DNA from: Paenibacillus polymyxa
Lineage (GTDB): Bacteria; Bacillota; Bacilli; Paenibacillales; Paenibacillaceae
Direction of reading: 5' to 3'
NCBI RefSeq assembly: GCF_001719045.1
Contig: NZ_CP015423.1
Coordinates: 4,711,501 to 4,775,500 of the forward strand
Length of the DNA stretch: 64,000 nt
This document shows positions 1 to 8,184 of this stretch, one piece after another (position 1 is the stretch's first letter; each line of letters starts with the position of its first letter). Position numbers and translations under genes: made by a program. Under the pieces are notes generated by a model that saw only the letters and a program-made list of their open reading frames with translations, did no database searches and had not been told where the DNA came from.

Positions 1-1
1 C

Positions 2-94
2 GATAAAGAGGATGAGTTTGTGATGGAAGATCCTTATTCATTGGAACTTCAATTGGATACGATAGTTAATCTCTTATTAGCCCACAAAAAATAA
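2..94 (+). CDS. C-terminal end of an unidentified protein (cut by window edge)
   Basis: An open frame enters from the left edge and stops at TAA 92-94, giving about 30 residues ending in LLLAHKK. An intrinsic terminator follows about 65 bases later, which fits the end of a real transcription unit. Too little is visible to name the family. It could be chance, but the spacing to the terminator favours a real gene end. Confidence 0.4.
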   Translation, partial: DKEDEFVMEDPYSLELQLDTIVNLLLAHKK

Positions 95-158
95 AGCTGA
101 ATACAGCTATAAAAATCGAAAATACGTTACCGATGAAACACATGATATATAGAAAAAT

Positions 159-204
159 AAACTGCTAAAAACGAGGGTAAACCTCTGTGTTTAGCAGTTT
201 TTTT
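159..204 (+). terminator. Rho-independent terminator (copy 1 of a recurring family)
   Basis: The stem AAACTGCTAAA / TTTAGCAGTTT encloses an ACGAGGGTAAACC-type loop and is followed by seven T. It closes the unit that enters from the left edge. The same stem and loop sequence recurs at 2165-2210. Confidence 0.85.
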
Positions 205-234
205 GTCGTAATTTAACAGAGGGCACTCTCTCAC

Positions 235-259
235 CTCAGTCGCTTATGGTAGTCGTTAC
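235..259 (+). repeat. 25-bp direct repeat flanking the chemoreceptor gene, copy 1
   Basis: CTCAGTCGCTTATGGTAGTC plus five more bases is repeated at 2235-2259 with one mismatch. Both copies lie about 30 bases after a near-identical terminator, so the chemoreceptor gene sits between two composite repeats exactly 2000 bases apart. Confidence 0.7.
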
Positions 260-379
260 CGCGCCATTAATGACGGCCGTTCGCTGCAACGCTCCCGTTT
301 ACAAAAAACAGTGACTATTCTCACAAAAAACGACATATTCCGACACTGGAATGCCATATTATAGGAAGTGTTGATAGGC

Positions 380-385
380 TATAAT
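380..385 (+). promoter_or_regulatory. Candidate -10 box for the chemoreceptor gene
   Basis: A perfect TATAAT lies about 60 bases before the chosen start at 447. No good -35 box is seen at the right distance, and no clear sigma-D motility promoter either. Its position would place the transcription start near 392, arguing against translation from the GTG at 393. The rest of 95-446 holds only the terminator and the repeat. Confidence 0.4.
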
Positions 386-446
386 CGTAGCAGTGAAAAC
401 GGATGGTCACAAAAATTTATTAGAGTCAGGATTGGTGGTTCAAATA

Positions 447-2141
447 ATGAAGCTGGCAACAAAATTAACCTGGATGATGTTCATCATACTGCTTCTCGTA
501 GGTTCCTCCATTGGATACTTCGGATATCGTACCGCTTATCATCAAGTGGATGAAGCTGCTGGGATCGAGCTGGTGGGTTGCGCCAATATTACGACTGGCC
601 TTATAGATCCTGCGGATATATCGGCTCTGGTCAGTGGAGATAACAGCAAACTTGCTGCCATTGAAAACCGGATCGGCTGGATTGTAGCACATAAGCCTAT
701 TTTTAAAGAGGCTTTCATTATCTCCTTGGATGGAAAAATTCTGGCCGCCGATGCCAACTTCAAGCAAAGAGGCTATCAAGCTGGCGATTCCTTCTACTTC
801 ACAGACGAAGACAAAAAAATGATAACTACCATGAAGCATTCAGCATATTCCAAGGTTTATACATATGAAGGAACCTCGCTCAAAACCGGATATGGCCCCA
901 TTTATCAGGACCATGATCCCACCAAGCCCATTGTTGCACTGATGGCCATCAATTTTGACGGTTCGTTAATTCAGGAACGGACGTTGGATATTATTGTTCA
1001 GCCCTTTATTATTGGCGGCTCCATTTTCATCGTGGCTATCCTTGTTGTTTACCTGTTGATTCGCCATATGGTAAGTCCGCTTACCAAGCTGTCAGCCTCT
1101 GTGAATACCATAACCAAGGGCAACCTTACTCATGAACCGCTTCTTTTCAAAAGCAAGGATGAAATCGGGACGCTGGCCCGCGACTTCAACGATATGACAA
1201 TGAACCTGCGCAACCTGATTACTCAGGTCAATGACACCTCTATGCTGGTCGCTTCTTCCTCTCAAGAGCTGTCTGCCAGCGCACAGGCAACGAACCGTGC
1301 TGGAGAGCATAGCGTGAATGTTACCATTGAGTTGGCCGATGGGGCGCATACCCAACTGGAGAATCTGGAAGGAAGCTATAAAGCTGTTCAGGATATGTCA
1401 CGCTTCATCAGCGATATTGCCAGCAATGCAGACATCGCAATGAACAAGGCCGCGGATAATGTCCAGAAAGCACGTCTTGGCCGGGAATCGATGGATTCCA
1501 CCACCTCCCAAATGGGAGTTGTCAGCGAAAGCATCGGCGATCTCTCAAGCATTATTCATACGCTTGGCAGCCACTCTAAGGAAATTGAGAACATTGTCGG
1601 CACCATCGCCAGCATCGCCGAGGAGACCAACTTGCTGTCTTTGAATGCAGCGATAGAAGCTGCGCGCGCCGGAGAAGAAGGTCAGGGGTTTGCCGTTGTC
1701 GCTGGCTCTGTCCGCAAGCTGGCCGAACGTTCTGCCAATTCTGCCACACAAATCAGCGAGCTGATCAGTCTGATTATCGCCCAAATGGACAAGGCAGGAG
1801 AAACTATGAAGCGTTCCACGGACGAAATGATGCAGGGCAAAGAGTTGATCATATCAGCCGGACGCTCCTTCTCCGAGATCGAGGTCTCCATCTCCGATAT
1901 GTCTTCCCAAAGCGAGCAAATATCAGCCACAGTTCGGGATCTGGCGCTGATCTCTGAAGGGCTCGTTGAAGCCATTCAGAATACCGTAATGGTCTCTAAC
2001 CATACGGCTGAAGGGGCAAAGTCCCTGTCAGCCTCTTCGGAGCAACAGCTTGCTGCCATGCAAGAAGTGGAATCCTCCGCAGCGCTTCTCTCATCACTTG
2101 CCGAGAAGCTTCAGGTGCTTGTGGAGAACTTCAAGATTTAA
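447..2141 (+). CDS. Methyl-accepting chemotaxis protein (564 aa)
   Basis: A transmembrane chemoreceptor that should control the CheA kinase. A membrane segment lies at residues 7-27, followed by an extracellular sensor region of about 155 residues (probably Cache-like), a second membrane segment near 185-207, a HAMP domain and a long coiled-coil signalling domain. The hairpin tip EETNLLSLNAAIEAARAGE is classical and is followed by QGFAVVAGSVRKLAE, where the usual ADEVR is AGSVR. I chose ATG 447 over the upstream GTG 393 because a TATAAT sits just before 393 and the membrane segment follows 447 directly. Ligand unknown. It stands alone, with its own terminator and no chemotaxis neighbours. Confidence 0.9.
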   Translation: MKLATKLTWMMFIILLLVGSSIGYFGYRTAYHQVDEAAGIELVGCANITTGLIDPADISALVSGDNSKLAAIENRIGWIVAHKPIFKEAFIISLDGKILAADANFKQRGYQAGDSFYFTDEDKKMITTMKHSAYSKVYTYEGTSLKTGYGPIYQDHDPTKPIVALMAINFDGSLIQERTLDIIVQPFIIGGSIFIVAILVVYLLIRHMVSPLTKLSASVNTITKGNLTHEPLLFKSKDEIGTLARDFNDMTMNLRNLITQVNDTSMLVASSSQELSASAQATNRAGEHSVNVTIELADGAHTQLENLEGSYKAVQDMSRFISDIASNADIAMNKAADNVQKARLGRESMDSTTSQMGVVSESIGDLSSIIHTLGSHSKEIENIVGTIASIAEETNLLSLNAAIEAARAGEEGQGFAVVAGSVRKLAERSANSATQISELISLIIAQMDKAGETMKRSTDEMMQGKELIISAGRSFSEIEVSISDMSSQSEQISATVRDLALISEGLVEAIQNTVMVSNHTAEGAKSLSASSEQQLAAMQEVESSAALLSSLAEKLQVLVENFKI

Positions 2142-2164
2142 ATATTCGGGGTTCAAAGAGAAAT

Positions 2165-2210
2165 AAACCGCTAAAAGACGAGGGTAAACCCTGTGTTTGG
2201 CGGTTTTTTT
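2165..2210 (+). terminator. Rho-independent terminator (copy 2 of the family)
   Basis: AACCGCTAAA pairs with TTTGGCGGTT, with the loop ACGAGGGTAAACCC and a T tract. It ends the chemoreceptor transcript and closely resembles the terminator at 159-204. Confidence 0.85.
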
Positions 2211-2234
2211 ATAGTGATTTTACCATTGCATTCT

Positions 2235-2259
2235 CTCAGTCGCTTATGGTAATCGTTAC
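2235..2259 (+). repeat. 25-bp direct repeat flanking the chemoreceptor gene, copy 2
   Basis: It matches 235-259 at 24 of 25 positions and again follows a terminator of the same family. Confidence 0.7.
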
Positions 2260-2325
2260 TGCACGCAGTCGTGGCTCTTGTTATTTTAAAATACAGCGCT
2301 AGTGTACACAGGTGGCTAATGCTCA

Positions 2326-3219
2326 TCAGGAATGGTTACGTATGAGTTGAATGAGATTTAGAGTAGCGGTAGATAGGGGTTCGTTTTTGCGGGTACAGAT
2401 GGCGATTGAATTGAGAAGCTGGATGTCTTCTACGTATACCCGGCACAGCTCGCCACGTTCTACATATTCACGCACGACCAGTGAGGACACAAAGTTGGCA
2501 CCATATCCGGCAATAACTGCGGTAATCGCCTCATGAAGCCCTGTGAAGTTTAGGGTGACCTGGGGGGCGGGGGCATTATAGGTTCGACATAAGGAAAATA
2601 ATCTCTCCCGTGTCGAGCTCCCCTTTTCACGCATAACAAAGGGTTCATGCATCATTTCCAATAAAGAAACCTGCTGATTTGCATACCGATGATCTGGAGC
2701 CACCACGAACCACAGCTCATCACGAAATAATTCTTCAGTCTGAATCGTATCGGGGTACTGCTCAGGCAGTCCTCCGTAGATAGCCAAATCCACTTCTATA
2801 TTTAATAGCTGCTGCAAAGCATCGTTGGAATTTGTAGTGTTAATCGTCATTTCAACATGTTCATATTGTTGTTTGAATTTTGCAATCCAGGCCGGAATGA
2901 GAAAATGAGCCGGTAAATAAGTAGCCGCTAGCCGGATATGACCATGAGCTCCATCACGATAATCTTGTGAAAATTGTTCGATTTGCTGTTCGACAGCAAA
3001 GAGCCGTCTGGCGAGTACAGCAAGTTTTTCACCAGCATCCGTTAAGGCAATCCCTCTTCCTAGCGGCATGAGCAGTGTGAGAGATATTTCTTTTTCAAAT
3101 TTTTTAATCTGGGCAGTAATCGCAGGTTGACTAATATTTAAAAGTTCAGAGGCACGTGTCACACTCCCTGTAGAGGCGACCACGTGAAATAAGCGTAATG
3201 CATGCAGGTTCAAGACCAT
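2326..3219 (-). CDS. LysR-family transcriptional regulator (297 aa)
   Basis: A full-length LysR-type regulator. The N-terminal winged HTH (residues 1-60) contains the typical ...ASTGSVTRASELLNISQPAI... helix pair, followed by a two-lobed effector domain of about 210 residues. It is divergent from the O-methyltransferase at 3340. The 120-base gap carries an inverted repeat, ATTCATA-N9-TATGAAT, of LysR operator form, so it probably controls that gene and itself. The effector cannot be deduced. Confidence 0.9.
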   Translation of the reverse strand: MVLNLHALRLFHVVASTGSVTRASELLNISQPAITAQIKKFEKEISLTLLMPLGRGIALTDAGEKLAVLARRLFAVEQQIEQFSQDYRDGAHGHIRLAATYLPAHFLIPAWIAKFKQQYEHVEMTINTTNSNDALQQLLNIEVDLAIYGGLPEQYPDTIQTEELFRDELWFVVAPDHRYANQQVSLLEMMHEPFVMREKGSSTRERLFSLCRTYNAPAPQVTLNFTGLHEAITAVIAGYGANFVSSLVVREYVERGELCRVYVEDIQLLNSIAICTRKNEPLSTATLNLIQLIRNHS

Positions 3220-3235
3220 ACTTCCTTTCCGACAG

Positions 3236-3258
3236 ATTCATATATGTAGATTATGAAT
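3236..3258. promoter_or_regulatory. Candidate LysR operator
   Basis: A perfect 7-bp inverted repeat, ATTCATA-N9-TATGAAT, between the divergent lysR and O-methyltransferase genes. It contains the T-N11-A core expected for LysR-type regulators. Confidence 0.6.
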
Positions 3259-3339
3259 AGAGCAAAAACATATATTATTTTTATAATAATAATTCATTTA
3301 CAATCAAATTGTAAGTTAATCCAAAGGAGAGTGGAGCGA

Positions 3340-4011
3340 ATGAATCAAACGAACACGTGGGATCAAGTAGACCAGTATATCTCGGAGTGTCTCATTCCGC
3401 ATGATGCTGTCTTGGAACAAGTATTGGCTGCTAATCAAAAGGCGGGATTACCTCCGCATGATGTATCCCCCAATCAGGGAAAGCTATTAAATATCCTTGC
3501 TCAAATGCAGGGAGCGCGACGTGTGCTGGAGATCGGTACTTTGGGAGGCTACAGTACAATCTGGTTGGGAAGGGCGTTGCCGGAGGATGGAGAAATCGTT
3601 ACGCTGGAAGCCAATCCGATCCATGCTAAAATTGCCCGGTCGAATATATCGTTGGCTCAGTTGGATGGAATAGTGGAACTTCGGGAGGGAGACGCTTTAG
3701 AGCAGTTAGCACAGATGAAAGAGGAGAGAGTTGACCCCTTTGATCTTATTTTTATCGATGCGGATAAACCCAATAATCCATTTTATCTGGATTGGGCACT
3801 TCGTTTTTCACGTCCTGGCACCGTTATTATCGGTGATAATGTTATCCGTGAAGGAGAAGTGGTTCAAGCTTATAGCACAGACCCTCGTGTGCAGGGAGTA
3901 AGAAAGTTTTATGATATGCTAGCTGAGGAATCAAGAATTACAGCTACAGCTATCCAAACCGTGGGGAGCAAGGGGTATGACGGTTTCGTCATTGGAATCG
4001 TTAAAGGCTGA
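3340..4011 (+). CDS. Class I SAM-dependent O-methyltransferase (223 aa)
   Basis: Resembles the caffeoyl-CoA/catechol O-methyltransferase group (Methyltransf_24 type). The SAM-binding loop is VLEIGTLGGYSTIWL, an acidic residue (LEAN) follows the next strand, and DLIFIDADKPN and VIIGDNVIREG supply the metal and substrate-binding positions of the family. The frame is open upstream to 3253, but ATG 3340 follows AAAGGAGAG at good spacing and gives a family-sized protein. Divergent from a LysR regulator. A paralogue lies at 61788. The substrate is unknown, likely a small phenolic or catechol compound. Confidence 0.88.
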   Translation: MNQTNTWDQVDQYISECLIPHDAVLEQVLAANQKAGLPPHDVSPNQGKLLNILAQMQGARRVLEIGTLGGYSTIWLGRALPEDGEIVTLEANPIHAKIARSNISLAQLDGIVELREGDALEQLAQMKEERVDPFDLIFIDADKPNNPFYLDWALRFSRPGTVIIGDNVIREGEVVQAYSTDPRVQGVRKFYDMLAEESRITATAIQTVGSKGYDGFVIGIVKG

Positions 4012-4029
4012 ACGCTAAGCGTCTCGATT

Positions 4030-4071
4030 GGCTAAACACAAAGGGGAGCAGTCCTCGTGTTTAGCCTTTTT
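4030..4071 (+). terminator. Rho-independent terminator (copy 3 of the family)
   Basis: GGCTAAACAC pairs with GTGTTTAGCC, followed by TTTTT, after the O-methyltransferase gene. Confidence 0.85.
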
Positions 4072-4138
4072 CTGAGCAGTAGAGAAGGTGGGGACGAATT
4101 GTGCGCATAATGGTAAAATAGTACTGCTGGAAGCTTTA

Positions 4139-4156
4139 GAACGTTTTTGAACGTTT
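4139..4156 (+). promoter_or_regulatory. Candidate FruR operator, upstream element
   Basis: Two GAACGTTT units 10 bases apart form GAACGTTTTTGAACGTTT. The 13-mer GAACGTTTTTGAA recurs in inverted orientation inside fruR at 4583-4595. DeoR-family regulators often bind spaced direct repeats, so FruR binding is plausible but unproven. Confidence 0.35.
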
Positions 4157-4169
4157 ACTGCTGAATTCC

Positions 4170-4194
4170 TATGTAAGAAGAATGAATTTACATA
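4170..4194. promoter_or_regulatory. Inverted repeat upstream of the fru operon
   Basis: TATGTAA-N11-TTACATA, with perfect 7-bp arms, lies between the candidate operator and the cre site. The binding factor is unknown. It has no T tract, so it is not a terminator. Confidence 0.35.
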
Positions 4195-4217
4195 AAAGCA
4201 GATGAAATTTCTTTGAA

Positions 4218-4232
4218 ATGTAAACGCAATCA
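4218..4232 (+). promoter_or_regulatory. cre site (CcpA), fru operon
   Basis: ATGTAAACGCAATCA matches the degenerate catabolite-response consensus WTGNAANCGNWNNCA at every constrained position. It lies about 120 bases before the fru -10 candidate, consistent with carbon catabolite control of fructose uptake. Confidence 0.6.
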
Positions 4233-4287
4233 TGCTGATTAGAGCAGGAATTCACCATTTTGTAAAAAAATGAAGTCGGAATGAATT

Positions 4288-4342
4288 TTTTTGAATCTTT
4301 TTGAAGAAAAATGATTGTTTTTTGTCAAGTTTGTGGTACGAT
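4288..4342 (+). promoter_or_regulatory. Candidate fru promoter with overlapping direct repeats
   Basis: An extended -10 (TGGTACGAT, 4334-4342) is preceded at 16 bases by a weak -35, TTGTTT (4315-4320). Just upstream, TTTTTGAA occurs twice with a 10-base period (4288-4295 and 4298-4305), where a repressor could block polymerase. The short leader then runs into the GGGGGA ribosome site of fruR. Confidence 0.4.
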
Positions 4343-4364
4343 ATGAACAGTTGGGGGAATGATG

Positions 4365-5111
4365 ATGCTGACGGAAGAAAGATACAAGTTAATAATACAG
4401 CGCTTACAAGAATGTGGGGTTGTAAAGTTGCAAGAATTGGCTGATCTGTTGGGAGCTTCTGAGTCAACGATTCGGCGTGATTTGATAGATCTTGAGAGCC
4501 GTCAGTTGCTCAAGCGGATTCATGGCGGGGCAACCTTGCTGAATCAGAAAAGTCAGGAACCTGGCATGGAAGAAAAAACATTCAAAAACGTTCAAGAAAA
4601 AAATGCAGTGGCCCGTATAGCAGCCAAAGAAATTTTGGATGGCGAATGTATTTATCTGGATGCGGGAACAACAACGATGGCGATGATTCCTTACATTGAA
4701 GCTAAAGACGTGACGGTCGTGACGAATGGACTATCCCACGTAGAAGCACTGGTAAGCAAAAGAATCAGAAGCTATCTACTGGGAGGGATGATGAAAATTC
4801 ATACCAAAGCCGTAATCGGGAGTATTGCCCTACAAAATTTGGACAATTTTCGATTCGACAAGTGCTTTCTGGGAACGAACGGGGTGGATATGGAAATGGG
4901 GTATACAACTCCTGATCCCGAAGAGGCGCTGATCAAGCGACGTGCTCACCAGCTGTCTGGCAAAACGTATGTGTTAGCCGATTCCAGCAAAATTGGAGAA
5001 GTAACCTTCGCCAAACTGTTCGAGCTCAAGGAAGCTATACTTATTACTGAATCGATGCCAGAACGGTCACGCCGATCCATCGCTCAGAAAACTAAGATAA
5101 TCGAGGGATAA
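4365..5111 (+). CDS. fruR: DeoR-family fructose operon regulator FruR (248 aa)
   Basis: A DeoR-type HTH at residues 1-60 (MLTEERYKLIIQRL... then SESTIRRDLIDLESRQLLKRIHGGA) is followed by a DeoRC sugar-phosphate-sensing domain (YLDAGTTT, VVTNGLSHVEAL, CFLGTNGVD). Such proteins bind a sugar phosphate, here probably fructose 1-phosphate, and regulate the fru operon. Three ATGs occur at 4359, 4362 and 4365. I chose 4365 for the best spacing to GGGGGA and because homologues begin MLT. fruK starts two bases after its stop, so the genes are co-transcribed and probably coupled. Confidence 0.9.
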   Translation: MLTEERYKLIIQRLQECGVVKLQELADLLGASESTIRRDLIDLESRQLLKRIHGGATLLNQKSQEPGMEEKTFKNVQEKNAVARIAAKEILDGECIYLDAGTTTMAMIPYIEAKDVTVVTNGLSHVEALVSKRIRSYLLGGMMKIHTKAVIGSIALQNLDNFRFDKCFLGTNGVDMEMGYTTPDPEEALIKRRAHQLSGKTYVLADSSKIGEVTFAKLFELKEAILITESMPERSRRSIAQKTKIIEG

Positions 5112-5113
5112 CA

Positions 5114-6025
5114 ATGATATATACAGTAACGCTGAACCCTTCCATTGATTATATCGTGGAAGTTGATGATTTGAAGCTTGGTGATTTGAACCGGATGAAA
5201 CGTGATTTAAAACTGCCAGGTGGTAAGGGAATTAATGTATCACGTGTACTGAACCAGTTGGGGGCAGATAGCACGGCGATTGGTTTTCTCGGAGGATTCA
5301 CAGGCAGGTTTATCGACGATACATTGCGGGAAGAATCCATTAAAACTGATTTTGTAATGATCGAAGATGACACGCGGATTAACATTAAGCTCAAGCATGG
5401 CGATGAAACGGAAATTAATGGTTTGGGACCTGCGATTCGTGAGCAAGAGGCCGATGCGTTGGTGCAAAAGCTGGCGGGACTCCAGAAAAATGACATTGTC
5501 GTCTTGTCGGGAAGTATTCCACCGTCACTTGGAGGAGACTTCTATGATCGGCTGATTAGCGTATGTCAGCAAACTGGCGCTGAATTCGTCATCGACACCA
5601 CAGGTGAGGCGTTGATGAAGGCACTGGTTCATAAACCGCTGCTCATCAAACCGAATCACCACGAGCTGGCTGAGTTGTTTGGCGTAACGATTCATTCAAA
5701 GGAGGAGATCGTCACTTACGGTCGTAAGCTGCTGGAAGCAGGCGCAAAAAATGTACTGATTTCCATGGCAGGAGAAGGGGCTTTGTTCATTACGGCAGAT
5801 GAAGTGTATCACGCAAATGTACCAGCAGGTACGGTGAAAAATTCTGTAGGCGCAGGTGATTCAATGATTGCTGGATTCGTGGGTACGCTGTCTCTTCATG
5901 GCGATCCGATCGAAGCATTCCGTGCAGGAGTGGCATCCGGAAGCGCAACTGCGTTTTCCGATGATCTGGCTACTAAAGAGAAGATTGAACAATTACGGCC
6001 GCAAGTCACGATTTCAAAACGGTAA
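5114..6025 (+). CDS. fruK: 1-phosphofructokinase (303 aa)
   Basis: Phosphorylates fructose 1-phosphate to fructose 1,6-bisphosphate with ATP. PfkB-family signatures are present: LPGGKGINVSRVLNQLG near the N-terminus and SVGAGDSMIAGFVG near residue 245, whose Asp is the catalytic base of the family. The length is normal. It lies between fruR and fruA, so it takes the product of the fructose PTS directly into glycolysis. Confidence 0.95.
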   Translation: MIYTVTLNPSIDYIVEVDDLKLGDLNRMKRDLKLPGGKGINVSRVLNQLGADSTAIGFLGGFTGRFIDDTLREESIKTDFVMIEDDTRINIKLKHGDETEINGLGPAIREQEADALVQKLAGLQKNDIVVLSGSIPPSLGGDFYDRLISVCQQTGAEFVIDTTGEALMKALVHKPLLIKPNHHELAELFGVTIHSKEEIVTYGRKLLEAGAKNVLISMAGEGALFITADEVYHANVPAGTVKNSVGAGDSMIAGFVGTLSLHGDPIEAFRAGVASGSATAFSDDLATKEKIEQLRPQVTISKR

Positions 6026-6050
6026 TTCGGCTGCATCATGAGCTTATTAT

Positions 6051-6066
6051 GCGTGTATCGACACGC
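6051..6066 (+). other. Intercistronic hairpin between fruK and fruA
   Basis: GCGTGT-ATCG-ACACGC forms a 6-bp stem with a tetraloop and no T tract in the 67-base gap. It may tune fruA translation or mRNA processing. This is inference only. Confidence 0.35.
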
Positions 6067-6092
6067 TGATCGAACTTAGGAGAGTGTGAAAA

Positions 6093-8021
6093 ATGAGAAT
6101 AACAGACCTGATGATTAAAGAAACGATGATCATGGACCTGCAGGCGACGACAAAAGACGAGGCGATTGAGGAGCTTATCGCTAGTCTCGAAGCAAGTGGA
6201 CGTATTAATGACCGTGCCTTGTTTAAAGAAATGATTTACAAACGTGAAGCAGAGTCTAGCACTGGAATCGGCGGCGGCATTGCGATGCCGCATGCCAAGA
6301 CTAAAGCCGTGAATGAAGCGACTGTCGTTTTCGCCAAAAGCAGTAAAGGCGTAGAATTCGAATCGTTGGACGGTGAGCCGGCAAAAGTGTTCTTTATGAT
6401 TGCGGCTCCAGAGGGAGCAGCAAATACGCATCTTCGCACACTAGCGGCTCTTTCCCGGCTTCTAATTGATACCGATTTCATTGACAAACTGATGAATACG
6501 CAAACACCGGATGAAGTATCCGAGCTGTTTGATACCAAGCAGGCGGAAGAAGAAGCAGCCAAGAAAGCAAAAGAAGCAAAGAAAGAGGCTGCCAAAGCAC
6601 AGAAAACGCCGGATGTTATCGTTGGTAACCCGAATTCAGACGAGTTTGTGGTTGCGGTGACTGCCTGCCCTACAGGCATTGCGCATACGTTTATGGCTGA
6701 AGACGCTCTCATTAAGAAAGCGACAGAAATGGGTGTTAACATCCGGGTAGAAACGAATGGCTCGGAAGGTGCGCAAAACGTACTGACAGCGGATGAAATT
6801 CGCCGTGCCAAAGGTGTAATCGTTGCTGCTGACAAAAAGGTTGAAATGGCCAGATTTGACGGTAAACCTGTATTGCAAAGACCGGTAAGCGACGGTATCC
6901 GTAAATCTGAGGAACTGATCCGCAAAGCGCTGAACGGCGATGCCCCCATTTATCGTAGTGAAGGTAAAAGCAGCGCTGAAGAGTCGAAAGCGGAGAAGAG
7001 CAGCGTGGGCAGTAAAATCTATAAGGATTTAATGAACGGTATTTCTCATATGCTGCCATTCGTTGTAGGCGGGGGGATTTTGTTAGCAATTTCCTTTTTG
7101 ATTGAACAAGTGGCAGGAGAAGACAATGCATTGTTCCAACTGTTGCAGACAATTGGCGGTGGAACAGGTGCGTTCCACTTCCTGATTCCGATACTGGCCG
7201 GATTTATCGCGATGAGCATTGGAGACCGCCCGGCACTGATGCCAGGTATGGTTGGGGGTCTGATGGCTGTAAACTCTAATGCAGGCTTCCTTGGCGGTCT
7301 GGCAGCTGGTTTCATGGCTGGTTATGTGGTGATCTTCCTGCGTAAAGCTTTTGCAGGTCTGCCGAAAGCACTGGATGGTTTAAAACCAATCTTGTTATAC
7401 CCTGTATTTGGACTTCTAATTTCAGGCGCGATTATGTTCTACCTGTTCGATCCAATTTTCGGTGGTATTAATACGTGGCTTGTTAATGTTCTGAACAATT
7501 TGGGAACAGGTAATGCAGTTATTTTGGGTCTGATCCTGGGCGGAATGATGTCGATCGACATGGGTGGTCCTTTTAACAAAGCAGCTTACGCATTTTCGAT
7601 CGGTGTCTTTACTTCCAGCGGTAACACGAACGGTGCCATGATGGCGGCTGTTATGGCGGCTGGTATGGTACCTCCGCTGGCGATCGCATTAGCTTCGACG
7701 TTCTTCAAAAATAAGTTTACTGAGCAAGAGCGCAAGTCTGGCTTGACGAACTATGTACTTGGATTGTCCTTCATTACAGAAGGAGCCATTCCATTCGCAG
7801 CTGCCGATCCTCTGCGTGTCCTGACCTCTTGTATTGTAGGTTCAGCGATTGCTGGTGGTCTGACGCAGTTCTGGCAAATCAATCTTCCAGCTCCACATGG
7901 CGGAATTTTTGTAGCAGCTCTTGCCAATCATGCTTTGCTGTTCTTGCTTGCAGTCGTGATCGGCTCCGTGATTTCCGCGCTCATTCTGGGACTGTGGAAA
8001 AAACCGCTCGAAGCGAAATAA
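6093..8021 (+). CDS. fruA: PTS fructose transporter subunit IIABC (642 aa)
   Basis: Imports fructose and phosphorylates it at C1. Domain order is EIIA (residues 1-150, phospho-His67 in GGGIAMPHAK), an Ala/Lys/Glu-rich linker (about 150-175), EIIB (phospho-Cys192 in VTACPTGIAHTFMAED), a second linker, and the multi-span membrane EIIC domain (about 310-640). Length and domain order match fused fructose permeases. A ribosome site, AGGAGAG, precedes ATG 6093. It is the last gene of fruR-fruK-fruA and has its own terminator at 8084. Confidence 0.95.
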   Translation: MRITDLMIKETMIMDLQATTKDEAIEELIASLEASGRINDRALFKEMIYKREAESSTGIGGGIAMPHAKTKAVNEATVVFAKSSKGVEFESLDGEPAKVFFMIAAPEGAANTHLRTLAALSRLLIDTDFIDKLMNTQTPDEVSELFDTKQAEEEAAKKAKEAKKEAAKAQKTPDVIVGNPNSDEFVVAVTACPTGIAHTFMAEDALIKKATEMGVNIRVETNGSEGAQNVLTADEIRRAKGVIVAADKKVEMARFDGKPVLQRPVSDGIRKSEELIRKALNGDAPIYRSEGKSSAEESKAEKSSVGSKIYKDLMNGISHMLPFVVGGGILLAISFLIEQVAGEDNALFQLLQTIGGGTGAFHFLIPILAGFIAMSIGDRPALMPGMVGGLMAVNSNAGFLGGLAAGFMAGYVVIFLRKAFAGLPKALDGLKPILLYPVFGLLISGAIMFYLFDPIFGGINTWLVNVLNNLGTGNAVILGLILGGMMSIDMGGPFNKAAYAFSIGVFTSSGNTNGAMMAAVMAAGMVPPLAIALASTFFKNKFTEQERKSGLTNYVLGLSFITEGAIPFAAADPLRVLTSCIVGSAIAGGLTQFWQINLPAPHGGIFVAALANHALLFLLAVVIGSVISALILGLWKKPLEAK

Positions 8022-8083
8022 CGGGTATGTCAAGAGTATAAAAATTAAAAGAGGGCCACATTTCTTTAGGCCATCAAAATAGT

Positions 8084-8130
8084 AAAGCCGCTAAACATCA
8101 GGTTTTCTGAGTGTTTAGCGGCTTTCTTTA
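8084..8130 (+). terminator. Rho-independent terminator (copy 4 of the family)
   Basis: AAGCCGCTAAAC pairs with GTTTAGCGGCTT, followed by a T-rich tail, at the end of the fru operon. Confidence 0.8.
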
Positions 8131-8184
8131 TGCAAAGGTGTCGGCTTTGCCTATATAGCTTAATTAGTAGTTATTGCATTGGAG

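Noticed and set aside
393..446. GTG 393 as start of the chemoreceptor
   Set aside because: A TATAAT box ends eight bases earlier, leaving no room for a ribosome site, and the extra 18 residues are not typical of chemoreceptor N-termini.
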